Shown piece by piece: positions 48,625-61,136 of a stretch of 64,000 bases of DNA; position 1 is the first letter of the stretch; every line of letters begins with the position of its first letter. The stretch is from Gibbula magus (lineage: Eukaryota > Mollusca > Gastropoda > Trochida > Trochidae), in the NCBI GenBank assembly GCA_936450465.1, contig OW388303.1:10943021-11007020 (forward strand), in the 5' to 3' direction. The notes below the pieces were generated by a model, which was given only the letters and a program-made list of their open reading frames with translations, made no database searches and had not been told where the DNA came from. A program made the translations under genes and the position numbers.

Positions 48625-49093
48625 TCACTGGCGTTATATTTAAAAGCTTGAGTCAAGGGATTCACATAAATGTGTCTTACGACTTTTACGAAACGATTGT
48701 ATACTTTTCAGTTTTCATTGATCCTGCATAATAATCACTGGCGAAATATTTAAAAGCTTGAGTTAAAGGAGCATACATATAAGTGTACAAGTAAGTGTGT
48801 CTTACGACTTTTATGAAACGATTATATACTTTTCAGTTTTCATTGATCCTGCATAATAATCACTGGCGAAATATTTAAAAGCTTGAGTTAAAGGAGCATA
48901 CATATAAGTGTACAAGTAAGTGTGTCTTACGACTTTTATGAAACGATTGTATACTTTTCAGTTTTCATTGATCCTGCATAATAATCACTGGCGAAATATT
49001 TAAAAGCTTGAGTTAAAGGAGCATAGATATAAGTGTACAAGTAAGTGTGTCTTACGACTTTTAAGAAACGATTATATACTTTTCAGTTTCATA
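48625..49093 (+). repeat. 125-bp satellite array, four copies
   Basis: Copies begin at TCACTGGCG at 48625, 48735, 48860 and 48985. The first is about 110 bp and lacks a CATATAAGTGTACAAGTAAG-containing segment; the others repeat at 125 bp with one or two differences each. Each unit contains AATATTTAAAAGCTTGAG and a CTTACGACTTTTA string. It is non-coding. Confidence 0.9.
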
Positions 49094-49840
49094 AGCATTT
49101 TGATCCATATGAACAAATTACCACATTTGTTTCACAAGTGAGAATGCAAAGATAACCATATTCAGTATCAAAGCTGAAATTTAAGAATTAATCGTTTGTA
49201 CTTTGGGTCAGTTTTTCTTTCAAACTATTAAAAGGCATTTCGAGTATGCAAACACTAGTAAGACAATACCAGTCGAACAAACATTGTAATTAAATTCTAT
49301 AACCAACAATGTAAATGTATATACTTGTTCATCCATTTCTCTTATCGTTTATCTTTTCCTTAGAACTGAGAGTTAAACATTTGTAACAGATACTCACAGT
49401 TATAGGAACATTTTAAATTACTATTTCTTTTCTTTTTTGTTTTTGGTGACAAACGGATCAGGTACAAGTGAAACATCACAAGGCCTTCTCCTATATACAC
49501 ATGATTATATTATCAAGATATTTAAAGATATAGCGAACATAAAGAAATATATAATGTAGGCAGGAAATGTAGGCATACAGTGTAAATGATAAAAACACTT
49601 CTTTGAAAGCAAGTATTCGTTGATTATTTGAAAGGAGTTGTTCGTAATGGTATTTTTAAAAAATCTGTTACTTTTGCTAACATTCTAATATGGTCATTCT
49701 TGATACGATTTTATCCAAGACCATGTCATGGAAACATATACATATATGTCAGAAACATGTAATACTCTTTACCAATTTACCAAATTGTAACGCATAAATT
49801 GTTGTTGACAATGTATGATGAACGAGCAAACACACATTGT

Positions 49841-50344
49841 TAAACTCATCGGCAAAATAAACTTATCACCTCAGTTGGTTTTGATTAATGCAATATTTAA
49901 AAGAAATCAGATGCATTTGACTGTGAAGAGAAACAATAATACGTATCTGCAGTACTTTGGATGAATTAATTTGTGACTGTGATTAAATTTTAGTTAAAAT
50001 TTGTTTGAAGACATGGGGTAAGAAATGAAATTTCCACCAAATGTTTAAAATGTTGTAAATGTGTGCTGAATCAGGCACATTTATCAATTTTCACATAGAA
50101 TATGTCTTATATGTCAATGTACAAATGTGTGTGATCATGTGTCATGTTTTTGAAGAAGTTTAAAATTTAAAATTTCATTTTTTTAAATTAAAAAGACATG
50201 TAGAAGTATTCTTTGACTGCTGCCTAAACACCTGTACTTTTCAGTTTTAGATTATCATTTCGAAAACTTGAGATATTTGCAATTGAAAATAATAAATACG
50301 ATAAAATCAACTGAGGTGATATGTTTCTTTTGCCGATGAGTTTA
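49841..50344. mobile_element. 0.5-kb DNA element with about 42-bp terminal inverted repeats
   Basis: Left TAAACTCATCGGCAAAATAA then ACTTATCACCTCAGTTGG; right, on the minus strand, TAAACTCATCGGCAAAAGAA then ACATATCACCTCAGTTGA. Only three or four mismatches separate the arms. The interior matches 7.95-8.43 kb. It has no coding capacity, so it is a non-autonomous element. Confidence 0.75.
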
Positions 50345-50604
50345 TTTTTCACGTATTTACTGAAACTACTAAAATTGGATTGGTTACAATAACTTGAAAT
50401 GCGACAAAAACGAAACTGAAAACGAAACGAAATTATTGTTTTTGACACAATGTCTTCCTTTTCTCTTTTCATTGAAGAAGCAACACATTCTTCCAGATAA
50501 TGAAGAAGCTTATGTAGAAGAGAGCTACTGATAGCGCCATTATGTGGATGCAGTCGTGTCTCTCGAGAATAATTAACGGATGACAAATGACCTTGATGTC
50601 TGTA

Positions 50605-53422
50605 TAACATTGTTACTGCTACATCCACCATCGAAAGACATGTTGATGCTTGTCACGTGAATTTCTGAAGCCGTGATCACATACCACCGAGATACATCAA
50701 CAACATTACACCTACGCATTTCACTTATTGATTATATTAATATGAAAATTACCCAAATTACTCGTAAATAAAATTGTTAGGTTATTATAAACTATCCAGC
50801 AAAACAACTATACCTACCGAATGCGATGTATCTTAATCTTTTGGTGATATTTACGACTCAAACATGGTTACATCACATCCCTAATTGTCTTACTACACTG
50901 ATATTGTAAATTTTGAAACATTATCTGTTCCTGATCAGGGATATAATTGTATGATGCTGCTCATGTTAGTTCAAATGTTGTACATCGTTACTGACCAATC
51001 AGTACTTTCACTATTGTCACGTGAGTCGGAGAGAGAATACATGTTTTATTGGTAACATCAAAGATGTCATAAAGAATACACCATTATGAACTTCAAAAGC
51101 AACAAGAGGTTATGGTTAAACAAAACAGAGATACAATTTAGTATTAAAAAAGTAATATATCCAGTTAAAATATGTTTATATGTTGACACATGAAACCAGC
51201 AAAATGGTAGTGATTAGTTCTTTTTATAGAGTTATTTAGGATGTTGTTGTTACATGCGAATAGTGTAAGTGTGACATGTTTTAAAATATTGATTTTCGTA
51301 ATATCAGATCCAGATCAAGTATCTTTAAAGGGCCAGTAGTTTGGGACATAACCTCTTCCAGCTTTCACTGGAAAGTGTATCCATGTAGTCAAGGTAAAAA
51401 GTATATAGTAGACAGCTTATTCCAAGGACCATGACCAACTCAATTAGGAAGATAGATTTCACTACTAATCAAATGGTGACATAAGAATGAACAAATTGCT
51501 GACATTGCATTCATTGCATTTTAAAAAAAGTAAATACTCAATAAGTAGACTGGGATGTTTGACTAATAGATGATTGTGGGATGTCACAGTGATAGAACCG
51601 TTTTATACGAATACTACATGTTGAATGACGACATCAACTGCGTTCTGCTATTATTTTTCATAGTTGAACTTGGAGATAGATTGAGAAAAGTGACATTTGA
51701 AACATTGAGTTTTTAATGACTGATCCTGTGTTGATACAAAACAAACCGACTTCACAAGGCCATGTATTATAATGTTTCCTTGAAGAGACAGTTTATTGAC
51801 TAATAAGATGTGTGAGCTGCAAGCTAGCATTCTCTCATTAATAAGTCATAAAACGAATACAATGCATATCAGATAATAATGGGTTGCCATATAACAACAT
51901 ACATAAAATGAATGATTTGTTTCCAATAATCACTCAATTATACGTGAAAGCCTAGTAATTTCCTATTTTTACATTCCTATTTATTTTCATGTAGATGGTC
52001 CTTGAACTCTGAAACTGAAGAGCTATTTGATTAGACAAATGTGGAGACAAGTCCCTCAGACCGGATGGGAAGCTTATTTCATTGGAATCAAACCGGATGC
52101 GTAGCTTTGACTGCAGCAATGCTGTTTGTCTTGAAGATGAATTGGATATAATTGGTGAGCGGAATTAACCACAATTGAATTTAGATCAAACAAACGAACT
52201 TTCCATCTCTCATAGATATACATGTACATGTATGTTGGGTTGATAACATGGAACATACAACGATCTCTTTGGAGAAAAGAAATTCCATTGAAAATAATAT
52301 AATTGGATTTTCCTTTATAAATTGGAAATTCTTAAATAAAGAATGTATGCTACATTGCAGGCTGTTAAAATGAACTTGAAAAATAGGTTCTAAGGGACAT
52401 TTTATATGGCAACAAATTAAGGACTAGTCCGGAATTCCAAAGATATCATTGAAGCCATTTTTATGTCAAGGTATGAAATGAGTTTGATAGTTTGTTAGCC
52501 GAGTTGATAAAGATGCACATGATATGTTCATCTTGAAGTTCCACAGTTTTATCAGGACTCTTGCACGAACTAGGTGAGCTGGATATTCGAGCTAGTTTTC
52601 CTTTCAACGTGGTAAGACAATAGATTTGAATTTAACATTTCAAGATTATACAAGCCATACTAAGCCATCAAATTTTCATTTCCATAGGACACCATATTAC
52701 ACCCATTTGATTCCATTGACTATTCAAATAAATAGTAGTTTCAAGTTTCATTTAAAGACTTTAAAGTTTGTCATGTGAATACGTTTTCACATCTCCTTCC
52801 TTTGGTTCATGAATTCATCTGACGAACTGACGAACATTTAAAAATAACCGAAACCAAATATATATTATTGAAAGAGAAGTATTTAATTTTCAAAAAGGAT
52901 AATACATGAATGTGTTAAAGTTGATTAGCAAATCCAATTCACGATGTTCGTTCAATAAGCATTTTGTTCCCAGCTAGAGGATTGTCCGGTATCCTGGTTG
53001 ATGTCTGCATGTTAACGCCATGCCCTTGGGTATTCGGTACACTCTGAATAAATGTTCATGTAATTCTTTGCTACATTCTACTGTATCGGTGGCAAAGCTC
53101 TGTCAATGCTGATGACGTCAAGGTAAAACAAATGAAACACCCATAACTGACGGTTTTCGTGGCTATCGTTTTTCTGCTCGTCCATGCCTCATCTTGTCTG
53201 GTGGTTCAATCAGTCTATCTGCAAAGACTTACAAGTCAAGATCTAACATACCTCTCATAGCATTTTCTCTCTGCTGTGGAGATTACGAGGAAGGTTTCCT
53301 GTTAATTACTGACTTCGTCACTGCAAACGAACATTTCACATTGGAATACGACCAAATACCAAATTTTTCTTATAATTATTTACTTGTTATGCAAACAATC
53401 ATGCAAAGTTCAGAAAGTTGAC
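50605..53422 (+). repeat. recent segmental duplication, copy 1
   Basis: From TAACATTGTTACTGCTACAT to TGCAAAGTTCAGAAAGTTGACA this is nearly identical to 61137-64000, with scattered substitutions and small indels. The left border is sharp: the bases before TAACATTG are unrelated in the two copies. Reading frames are not conserved between copies (a 75-codon frame at 53194 is open only here), so the repeated DNA looks non-coding. Confidence 0.9.
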
Positions 53423-53429
53423 ATTATCA

Positions 53430-56240
53430 CAATTATCCCTTGCAGGTTTTGGAAAATCATGTTTTGGAAGTGTTTTAGAAACGTTTTTACATATATATTT
53501 CAAATGTTTGTGATATCTGTTAGCTAAATACATAAATACTCAGGTCACGTTTCTTTTCTTCCTCGGTGTATATGTACTCCCTGCTATACCCATGTCTGGG
53601 CGACGGAGGATGGTATTGAGCAGTAAACGAGTAGTGAGGCATCTGTAATAGATGGGATAGGATGAGGTTTGCTGGTGTATCTAGACACTCACCGTAAACG
53701 CTTTCTCGTTTTTGGTCAATTTTTACACTCTTGCTGATGTTAAGATATAGTTTAGAAGCACAACTGTATATATCATGAACTGATGTTAAAACTTATAATG
53801 ATTGTAAATCGTGCATGTATTTATATCTACAATGTATGTACTACATCCTTGAATACCAGATAGAAAGGGAAAAGATGCATACAAGCATGATGAACCACTC
53901 GAAATCATTTGAGTTAAAGGTTACAATGTATATCGGGCGAAACCTTTACTATTTCTATTAACACTTATATTTCAACGTTAAAAATAGCAAATAATACTTT
54001 AAGCAGTGTTTTCATCAGTATGTCTATCTTTATACCATTCATTATGGTACGATCCCTTGATGAATTAACGAAATAATTCAGAACATTGAAAGGTCCAGCA
54101 TTGGAATAATGAAACACTTTATCACTCAAACTAGTCATGAAAACGTTCACCCACGGCAAACATCGGGAAAACAAAAGTGCGAATATCTTATAATAAATTC
54201 AATTTAACCGTCAGTAAATACATGTGCGTGCAATGTTCATTTGGGTGAGGACAGGAATGGATTACACGAAAGTAAGAAGATTATCTGATCTAATCCAACA
54301 TGTTCCGAAGTATTTACCACCAAGCTACCATCTGTATTATTTTGGTGCGGACGTTTAGGGGGGGATTATCGTAGGAAAAAGTAATCTATAAAAGTCGCTA
54401 AGATGTTTTTCGAAAAACTATAATTCAGAACCGGATCATAATGCTGAATGCGAGTCAATTACAAATGCTCTTGAAATAAAATCAAAACAGATGGTACCTG
54501 AGTTAATGTAAGAAACATGGAACTGAAGTATACTTAACAGATAGACAATACTTCTTATATTTAAGCTGGTTTAGGAAATAGAACCCGAGAGATTTGACAT
54601 GTAAAATTGGTAAAATACATGTTACTATATTTATGTCTATATTTCGAGTTTTTTTTAAAAACAATTGAATTTAATGGTGTTTTTGGATCTAAGATAGATG
54701 ATATAGCGGATTAAAATGATTCCACAAACGAAATTGTGAAGGACTTATTTGCCGGAAATACATCAAATTTCAAATTAATTTCAACATATAAGATTTGTAA
54801 TATAACCGACTAAATTCTTTCTTATTTTGAAAAGTACACCTGAAAAAGAAATCAATGTTTAATAACCTATAGAGTTTCACAACAAATTGTCTAAGATCGT
54901 GTAAACACTCAGAGTAGTTCGTCGTGATATGGATATACACTCATCGATTAGGGTGAAACTGTGCCCTCAGCGCAGTTCTATAATGTGTGTTTCAATTTAA
55001 TAATGGAGGTAAAGTTGTACTCGGATAGTTTTTACACTTTTATGCAATAAAAACGTTTTATCAGTTATTTTGTTTATGACGTAATCAGGTATTCCGAGAC
55101 AGCAATGTAGTATTTCTTAGATTTGCTTTAAATACATGCGTTGATTGTTTTAAGGAACGAGACGTAGACAATATTGATATCAGAAGATTTAACCCTTATG
55201 AAAACAATTCTGTCATTGTATATCTAAATAAAAATATATATTTTCAATCAAAATGTACACATTGTTAAAATCCTATGTTCAATGGGCCAGTGGCCTGAAA
55301 CTTCATGAAATAAACAATATTAATACAAATATTGAAAAGAGGAACTACGTCATAGTATGTGACAACGCTGCAATGCTATTGCGTTTATGCAATTATAGGT
55401 GATATCATTTTAAAATTACTCATGTTACAAATTGTCCACTGAGTTTTACTTTTACTCGGAAGGGGTTATAGCAGGCCATCTACCCTCATCTAAAATCATG
55501 TTGATAGCTACTCAAAGTAACCCAATACAACATATGTACATTTCCCGTCTTGATAAAATCTTAAAAAGAAAAAGGATATCAAGGTTCATCACTTTCATGT
55601 ATAATTTTATCCAATATCAAGGTTAGTCTAACACACTGAAAAAAAAAGAGTTCCCAAAATGTAATCCAAGGCCAAGTACTATAATGAAGCTATGTTGGGT
55701 GAAAAGTTCAGTAGATGATTAATACATCACGTTGGGAATTAGATGCAGCGAATCTGAATATACAGTAAATGATCTAGGTTAATTGAAAAGAATGATGAGG
55801 ATATCAATACCGTGACCGGCAATGTTTCATTTCATTTACCTACAAATCAAAACGGTCAATTTCAAATAGTCGTAAACTTATATGTCCTTTACTTTTCTTT
55901 GTAAATATCGAATTTTATTATTAGAAAATCAATGACTTCCAATATACCAGGGATTATATATCCCGTATATAATACAGTTATTGTCATTTGAACTGAGGAT
56001 ATTTGAGACGTTTGATAATGTCGAAAGTAATAACTGAGTATTTCATATTTATACAAGGCTCTCACAGGTGCCATACATTGAAAACGATTTGTCCAAAAAA
56101 TAAATAAAATGGTCGCCTGACTTGAGAGATAACTTAAAACAGGAAAGTCCAAAGCAAGAACATCTTCAGTTAGAACAGTCTTGCCCTCACTTGTCATGCT
56201 TGTGGCCATTGAGTATGTTTTTGGAGCTTCATTATGTCAA
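53430..56240. other. intergenic DNA, nothing recognised
   Basis: No protein motif, SINE head or clear inverted repeats were seen in this spacer between the segmental duplication and the TIR element at 56.25 kb. Confidence 0.4.
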
Positions 56241-57009
56241 ACAGTATGCTACGGTCACACTTACACGATGTCATAGACGTGCTTATTACGAGGTGGGGAT
56301 TATCGTAGTAAAAGGTATTTTATACTGTTTACAAGAACAAGATACGATGTACCGCGAGTGTATCACTAACACATTACGTTCACATCAAGTGAGACCTACG
56401 TTATTACTCAGATTTGCGTGCGTGTTTGTCAAGAAAGGGGCGTGTTCACAACGTGTGATGTAAGAGCTGCTACGTGCTTAAAACGTTGATATTACGATGT
56501 ATCCGTGTTTAATACGACATACATGTAATATCTCCTTATCAATTTTGGTTTCAGACACATTACGCAATGTACGCATTTTCGTTGCAGTGAATGCCCTCGC
56601 CTTCGGCTCGGGCTATACAGCTGCACTGACGATAACACCAGAATGTATTGACCTCGAGAGAGGTTTATAACTTTGAACTAATGATAACCACATATCTTAC
56701 CTGAGCACTCTTTTTCTACGACCTAACATTCTCGCTCTCTTGTTCGCTTCTTGGGCAATACCAGAATGTGCCGCTGGTATTGTGTAAAGTATATTAATAG
56801 ACTCAAATTTCATGAACAGACCCTTTGACATGTAAGAGACTTGTAAACTGGGGGTATACAATGGATACAATAAAGGAATCACAAGCTAGCTTTAGACATG
56901 GATATACCACCATTGACAATATGATTATATGATTGTCTTAGTGACAAAATGTGTAAACTTCTATTGAATATGTAATAACGTAAAGGCATGCGTTAAAAGT
57001 AACCAAAGA

Positions 57010-57610
57010 TTTTCGGAAACGTTCGAACTGCAACTAGGTGTCAGACAGGGATGTATTCTTAGCCCATTTCTTTTTTCATTCTTCATAAATGAACTTGCTA
57101 CCCACATGGAAACTAAATGCTCAAACGGCATCCAACTCCATCCAGAAATTGTCTAAATATTCTTTCTCTTGTTTGCAGACGACGTTGTTTTATTTTCAAG
57201 CCCCATACGTGGCCTCCGAAATCAATTAAATGAACTTGAACAATACTGTGATACATGGAAATTAACAGGGAGATAAAAAAAAAAACGTCGTCTTTGAATA
57301 AGGGGGTAAAATCTCTAAAATAGAAAAATGGACATTTAAGGATATACGCCTAGAATGTGTTAGCTGTTATAAGAATTTGGGATTGTTGTTCACCAATGGG
57401 CTTTCCTGGACGATGCATGTCAAATATGCTGCGCTTCGGGCGCATAAAACACTAATTCGTATACTGATAACAATCAATACACTATATGAATTATAAAACC
57501 TTCTTCAAAATATTTGATGCAAAAATAAATCCAATTTTGACTTATTGAGCAGAAATTTGGGGATTGACTGATTTTCACCAAATAGAAAGAATACACTTGT
57601 GTGTTTACTT
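57010..57610 (+). pseudogene. decayed LINE reverse transcriptase (palm to C-terminal connector)
   Basis: Frame one gives FETFELQLGVRQGCILSPFL-like sequence (from 57010), a stop at 57154-57156, then the catalytic FADDVVLFS (FADD at 57172-57183) and LEQYCDTWKL. After a frameshift in the A run at about 57275 it continues as EKWTFKDIRLECVSCYKNLG and then PILTYGAEIWGL-like sequence near 57530. These are the RT motifs B-region, C (ADD) and the downstream connector of non-LTR retrotransposons. Several stops and shifts make it non-functional. Clade not assigned. Confidence 0.75.
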
Positions 57611-57701
57611 CGTCTCTTCTCATATGATTCAACTGAGCTTTTAGTTCTGCTTTTCAGATAACATATTCTCATATATGCACTCATTTGTCTAAACCATCAA
57701 G

Positions 57702-58051
57702 TCACGGGTTAATAATATTTTACATTATTTACAAAGTGGTAAATCTAGATTTCGTGATTTTAATAACAACCAATACATTGCTATCAGGCCTTGATCTCTT
57801 ATGGCTTTTATGGCAGTATTAAATTTCCTATTCTTATGACATTGTATTCCTAGGTAAGTATAACTATCGGAATTTTTTAAAATAACGTCACCAACAAAAT
57901 ATTGTCGAAAATTCACCCTTGCAGTTCCGGATCCAAACACAACTACTTTAGTCTTATCAATATTCTCTTTTAACCTCCACATTACACAATATTTTCTCAA
58001 TACATTTATGGTGTAACTCATTTTTTGAAAATCTTTAAAGGCACTATACAA
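57702..58051 (-). pseudogene. second LINE reverse transcriptase fragment, opposite strand
   Basis: On the minus strand: LRKYCVMWRLKENIDKTKVV, then VFGSGTARVNFRQYFVGDVI, YTYLGIQCHKNRKF and a C-terminal NLDLPLCK. This is the segment just after the ADD motif of non-LTR reverse transcriptases (YC..W.L..N..KTK..VF; YLG). It is 5'-truncated before the catalytic Asp residues. It differs in sequence from the plus-strand relic next to it, so two LINE lineages converge tail to tail here. Confidence 0.7.
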
Positions 58052-58099
58052 TTTTTTTCAACAAGAGACAGACAGACAGATTATTTATTAAAGTCTCAC

Positions 58100-59040
58100 C
58101 TCGTACATTAAAACATATATACAGTACAATAAAAGGAGTATCCGAGCCACCCATTTAGGGTTATGAGAGACTATACAACTAAAATATACACGTGTTCATA
58201 CAACAAGAGATGTGTATGAAGAAACTGTATTCTTAATAGAACACATGCATGCTTACTCTGTTAACTGCAACTTCTCAATTAAACAAGTTTGTTTTGATAA
58301 GCACCCCCCTTCGCGGGTTGTGTTTTGACAAGTAAATACCCTTTTACAGCTATTATTATACTAAACGGCACTTTGCCCCAAACTGAAATTATATTTGGCG
58401 GGACTTCTGAAATTTATATTTTATACTTCCCGGGTCTACACCGAATGCACAATATGAAGAATTTCGCACACCGTTCAGTCAGTCATTAACTACAAGACTT
58501 AAATATATCTATCCTCAAACATAGAGTGAACACATTTCGTTATCAAGCAAATGTTTGTATTATTCCATGTTCAAAAATGATCTAATCGATGAATTATATT
58601 TATCATGTGTTAACATAATGAAATTTAGACGTTCATTAGCACGATTTAGATGTGCGTCTCACGACCTATCATTTCCTTCTCATTGTCCCGTCGTATTATA
58701 CATTACGTAGTAAATATATTTGAAAATATTACTATGTCCATCCAAATACAATTAAATGATCAACTCTTCTCAGCATTAGAAGTCAAACTATATTACAAAA
58801 TCTTGCCATGTTCATCCATTATGCAATGCTGTATAGAAACAACGTATTATCGATGTAACCCGTATTTATGTGTGCATTTATCCATCATGTATGTGCTATA
58901 GACCTGTGGCCTTTTCAGTATGAAATAAAGATTAATTACATACCAAACATGCCAAAAAAGACATTGTTTGTAAAGAGCACTTGAATATCGTGGTAAACAC
59001 TTAATGGTGTCTTGTTAAATACGCCTTATGCTCGGAATCA
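58100..59040. other. interior of the TIR element, nothing recognised
   Basis: A short ACAGACAGACAG run lies near 58068. Otherwise there are no motifs; frames such as 58650-58901 look random. Confidence 0.35.
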
Positions 59041-59434
59041 ACTCTTTTAGTGAACGTACGTAACACATTCGCAATTAGCACTTCCTATTCGTACAGTTGA
59101 CGGGAGCATCGTAATACCAATTTACTCACGATAATGCTACGATAAACAAGAGTAAAGTACGATGTAACACTTATGCACCACGTGCATAGTGCGTGTATTT
59201 CACGATGTTTCCCGATGATCGCGAAAGTTTTGAGCATGTTCAAAACATTTTACCCAATCGTAGCTCAATACGACCTTCGCCGAAAAGCCACGTGCACATC
59301 AAGTTCGTTGTAAGTGTGAATGGCGTGTGTATCCAGAACATATAGGTGCATATCAAGATGAAGTTGCACGTGATACATCGTGGATGACATCGTGTAAGTG
59401 TGACCGTAGCATTATAGGCCAAAAAAAGAGAATT

Positions 59435-59750
59435 TGTTTCTGGTTTCGAACCCACGCCTCAGGTCTTTTTTTCTAGGTTTTCAAAAGTAAGGGGCAGATA
59501 ACATTGGACATATAAAATGTCACTCGTTTCTTTTTAGATGGAGTGGAGGGGTGAGATTATTGACTATTTGGAATAGCAACACATATTAAAGAGGGTTTGT
59601 GCTTTATTTGTATAAATAATTGTATAAATTTTGTTTGTTAAACTCATCATTCCAAAAAAATAAAAAATGTCGTCAAAAAAATCAAAAAAAATCGCGTCAT
59701 CGCATCATTTTTGTCAGCATGTAAAGACCAGAATTTTGTTTAGGCCTAAA
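59435..59750 (-). repeat. dispersed repeat, inverted copy of 19.16-19.46 kb
   Basis: The reverse complement begins GACCTGAGGCGTGGGTTCGA, a tRNA box B-like string that belongs to the family end, and runs to GGCCTAAAC. It abuts the right end of the 3.2-kb TIR element. Confidence 0.6.
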
Positions 59751-59849
59751 TGGTGTTAGATATACCGTTAGTCTGTTGCTGACCATTTAAAATCCAATTC
59801 TAGTTCATTAAGTATCGTGACAATATGAAGATAAAACTCTCTTTTCATG

Positions 59850-60160
59850 ATCTAAAACCGGAAAATGACGCGCGCCATTTGGTCAAACGTAAGTAATTTT
59901 GGAAGTCTACCTAATAACATACACAAGACGTAAACGGGTTCTAATGATTAAAAGGTCATATAACGACATATACATGTACTGTGCATATATTTTGGACGTG
60001 TGTAATTTCGGTTTGTGCACATTTAAAAGCTGTGGCTTGATCTTTATTTGAAACAAGTATAATATCATATATTTGGGGGTGGTGTCAAATGAAATTATTT
60101 GAACTTTAATCAGCACATGTGATTTTTCATCACGTATGAAAGCCAAATAAAATATTATTA
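59850..60160 (-). repeat. dispersed repeat, related to 43.30-43.61 kb
   Basis: Shares AAACCGGAAAATG, GACGCGCGCCA, AGGTCATATAACGAC, TGTGTAATTTCGGT and AAGCCAAATAAAATATTATT in order with 43.30-43.61 kb. It is non-coding; the strand label is arbitrary. Confidence 0.5.
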
Positions 60161-60169
60161 AAAATACTC

Positions 60170-61136
60170 AATCACTCTTTAAATCAGCAACAAATACACG
60201 AAGTGAGTAAATTAAAAAACAAAATCCTTTGAAATTTTGGAATGTTATTATTTTGCCGATATAAACATTTTATTAGGAGCATTGATATATGATCTTCAAG
60301 ATGTTATGATGCTATGCGTGGGATGAGTCCAAGCAAAGAGATAAGACACTAATCACTGAAGGACATTACTCGTATTAATACAGCCCCCACACTCTCCGTC
60401 AGTGTTTGCATAGGAGCGGATTTTCTTCTAATAATCCATAATTAAAGTGTAGCAGCAGCTCATTGACGAGTTATTTTCATATCATGCATGCAGTTACTCG
60501 ATTTTATACAGCTTGTTTGGGTCATCTTTACCTATTTACCAGCATACAATGTGCAAAATAATTCAGTTATTCGCATATACGTGTATTTTGGCGGTGTGAT
60601 TTAACATGAAAGTGCATTTAAAACTTGTTGAGTTCAGAAAATATATGCAGATACTGAAAAGTTCTTTGAATGGTATGAGATGAGGTTGACGGGAAAAATA
60701 TTTGAAAACAAAACATTTTTGTTCTTTTAGCACGTTTTACAAGAACGGCCGATTAATACGTGTAGTTTTACCAGTATAGATGGACTTAAAATCATTCGGA
60801 TCTATGCAAAACATTCGGTTGAATTAAAACTTAAGACAAAAAGATACGTTCAGCTGAATGAGTTGAGTAACGGAAAGAATCACCGACGTGTAAGAAGTCT
60901 TCCAGCGACAGCTCATTGACCGACGCTCTGAAGCACGTAGCATTTGTCCTCACTGGGACATTTCATGTCGAGTTTCCTAATTTAGTGCCATATCTTTAAC
61001 TTGTAATGTTTATTGTGAACTTTTGTTTCAGTCTAGCTATTGTGGAGACAAATAAATACGCCAAGTATTTAGTTGTATTTTTTCAAACCGTAGCCTCATA
61101 TTCATATCAAAGCAATAGTTACTTCAGTTTATTTCT
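60170..61136. other. intergenic DNA, nothing recognised
   Basis: No gene, RNA or terminal-repeat structure was identified between the dispersed repeat and copy 2 of the segmental duplication. Confidence 0.4.

Larger units (their letters stand above)
56246..59412. mobile_element. putative 3.2-kb TIR DNA element enclosing LINE relics
   Basis: Left end ATGCTACGGTCACACTTACA then CGATGTCAT; right end, on the minus strand, the same 29 bases without mismatch before divergence. The regions just inside both ends are relatively GC-rich, with repeated ACGATGT and CGTG strings (56.28-56.52 and 59.05-59.38 kb). No transposase is seen; the interior holds two LINE fragments that may be nested insertions. 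Target duplication is unclear: the flanks are CAGT and TATA. Confidence 0.65.

Noticed and set aside
48625..49093. CRISPR or regulatory array
   Set aside because: The whole 125-bp unit is repeated without unique spacers; it is a simple satellite.
53194..53421. 75-residue open frame in copy 1 of the segmental duplication
   Set aside because: It is broken by indels in copy 2, so there is no sign of selection on a protein.
56122..56463. 113-residue open frame over the left end of the 3.2-kb TIR element
   Set aside because: It crosses the terminal inverted repeat, and the same peptide (ATVTLTRCH) appears at the other end only because the DNA is repeated.
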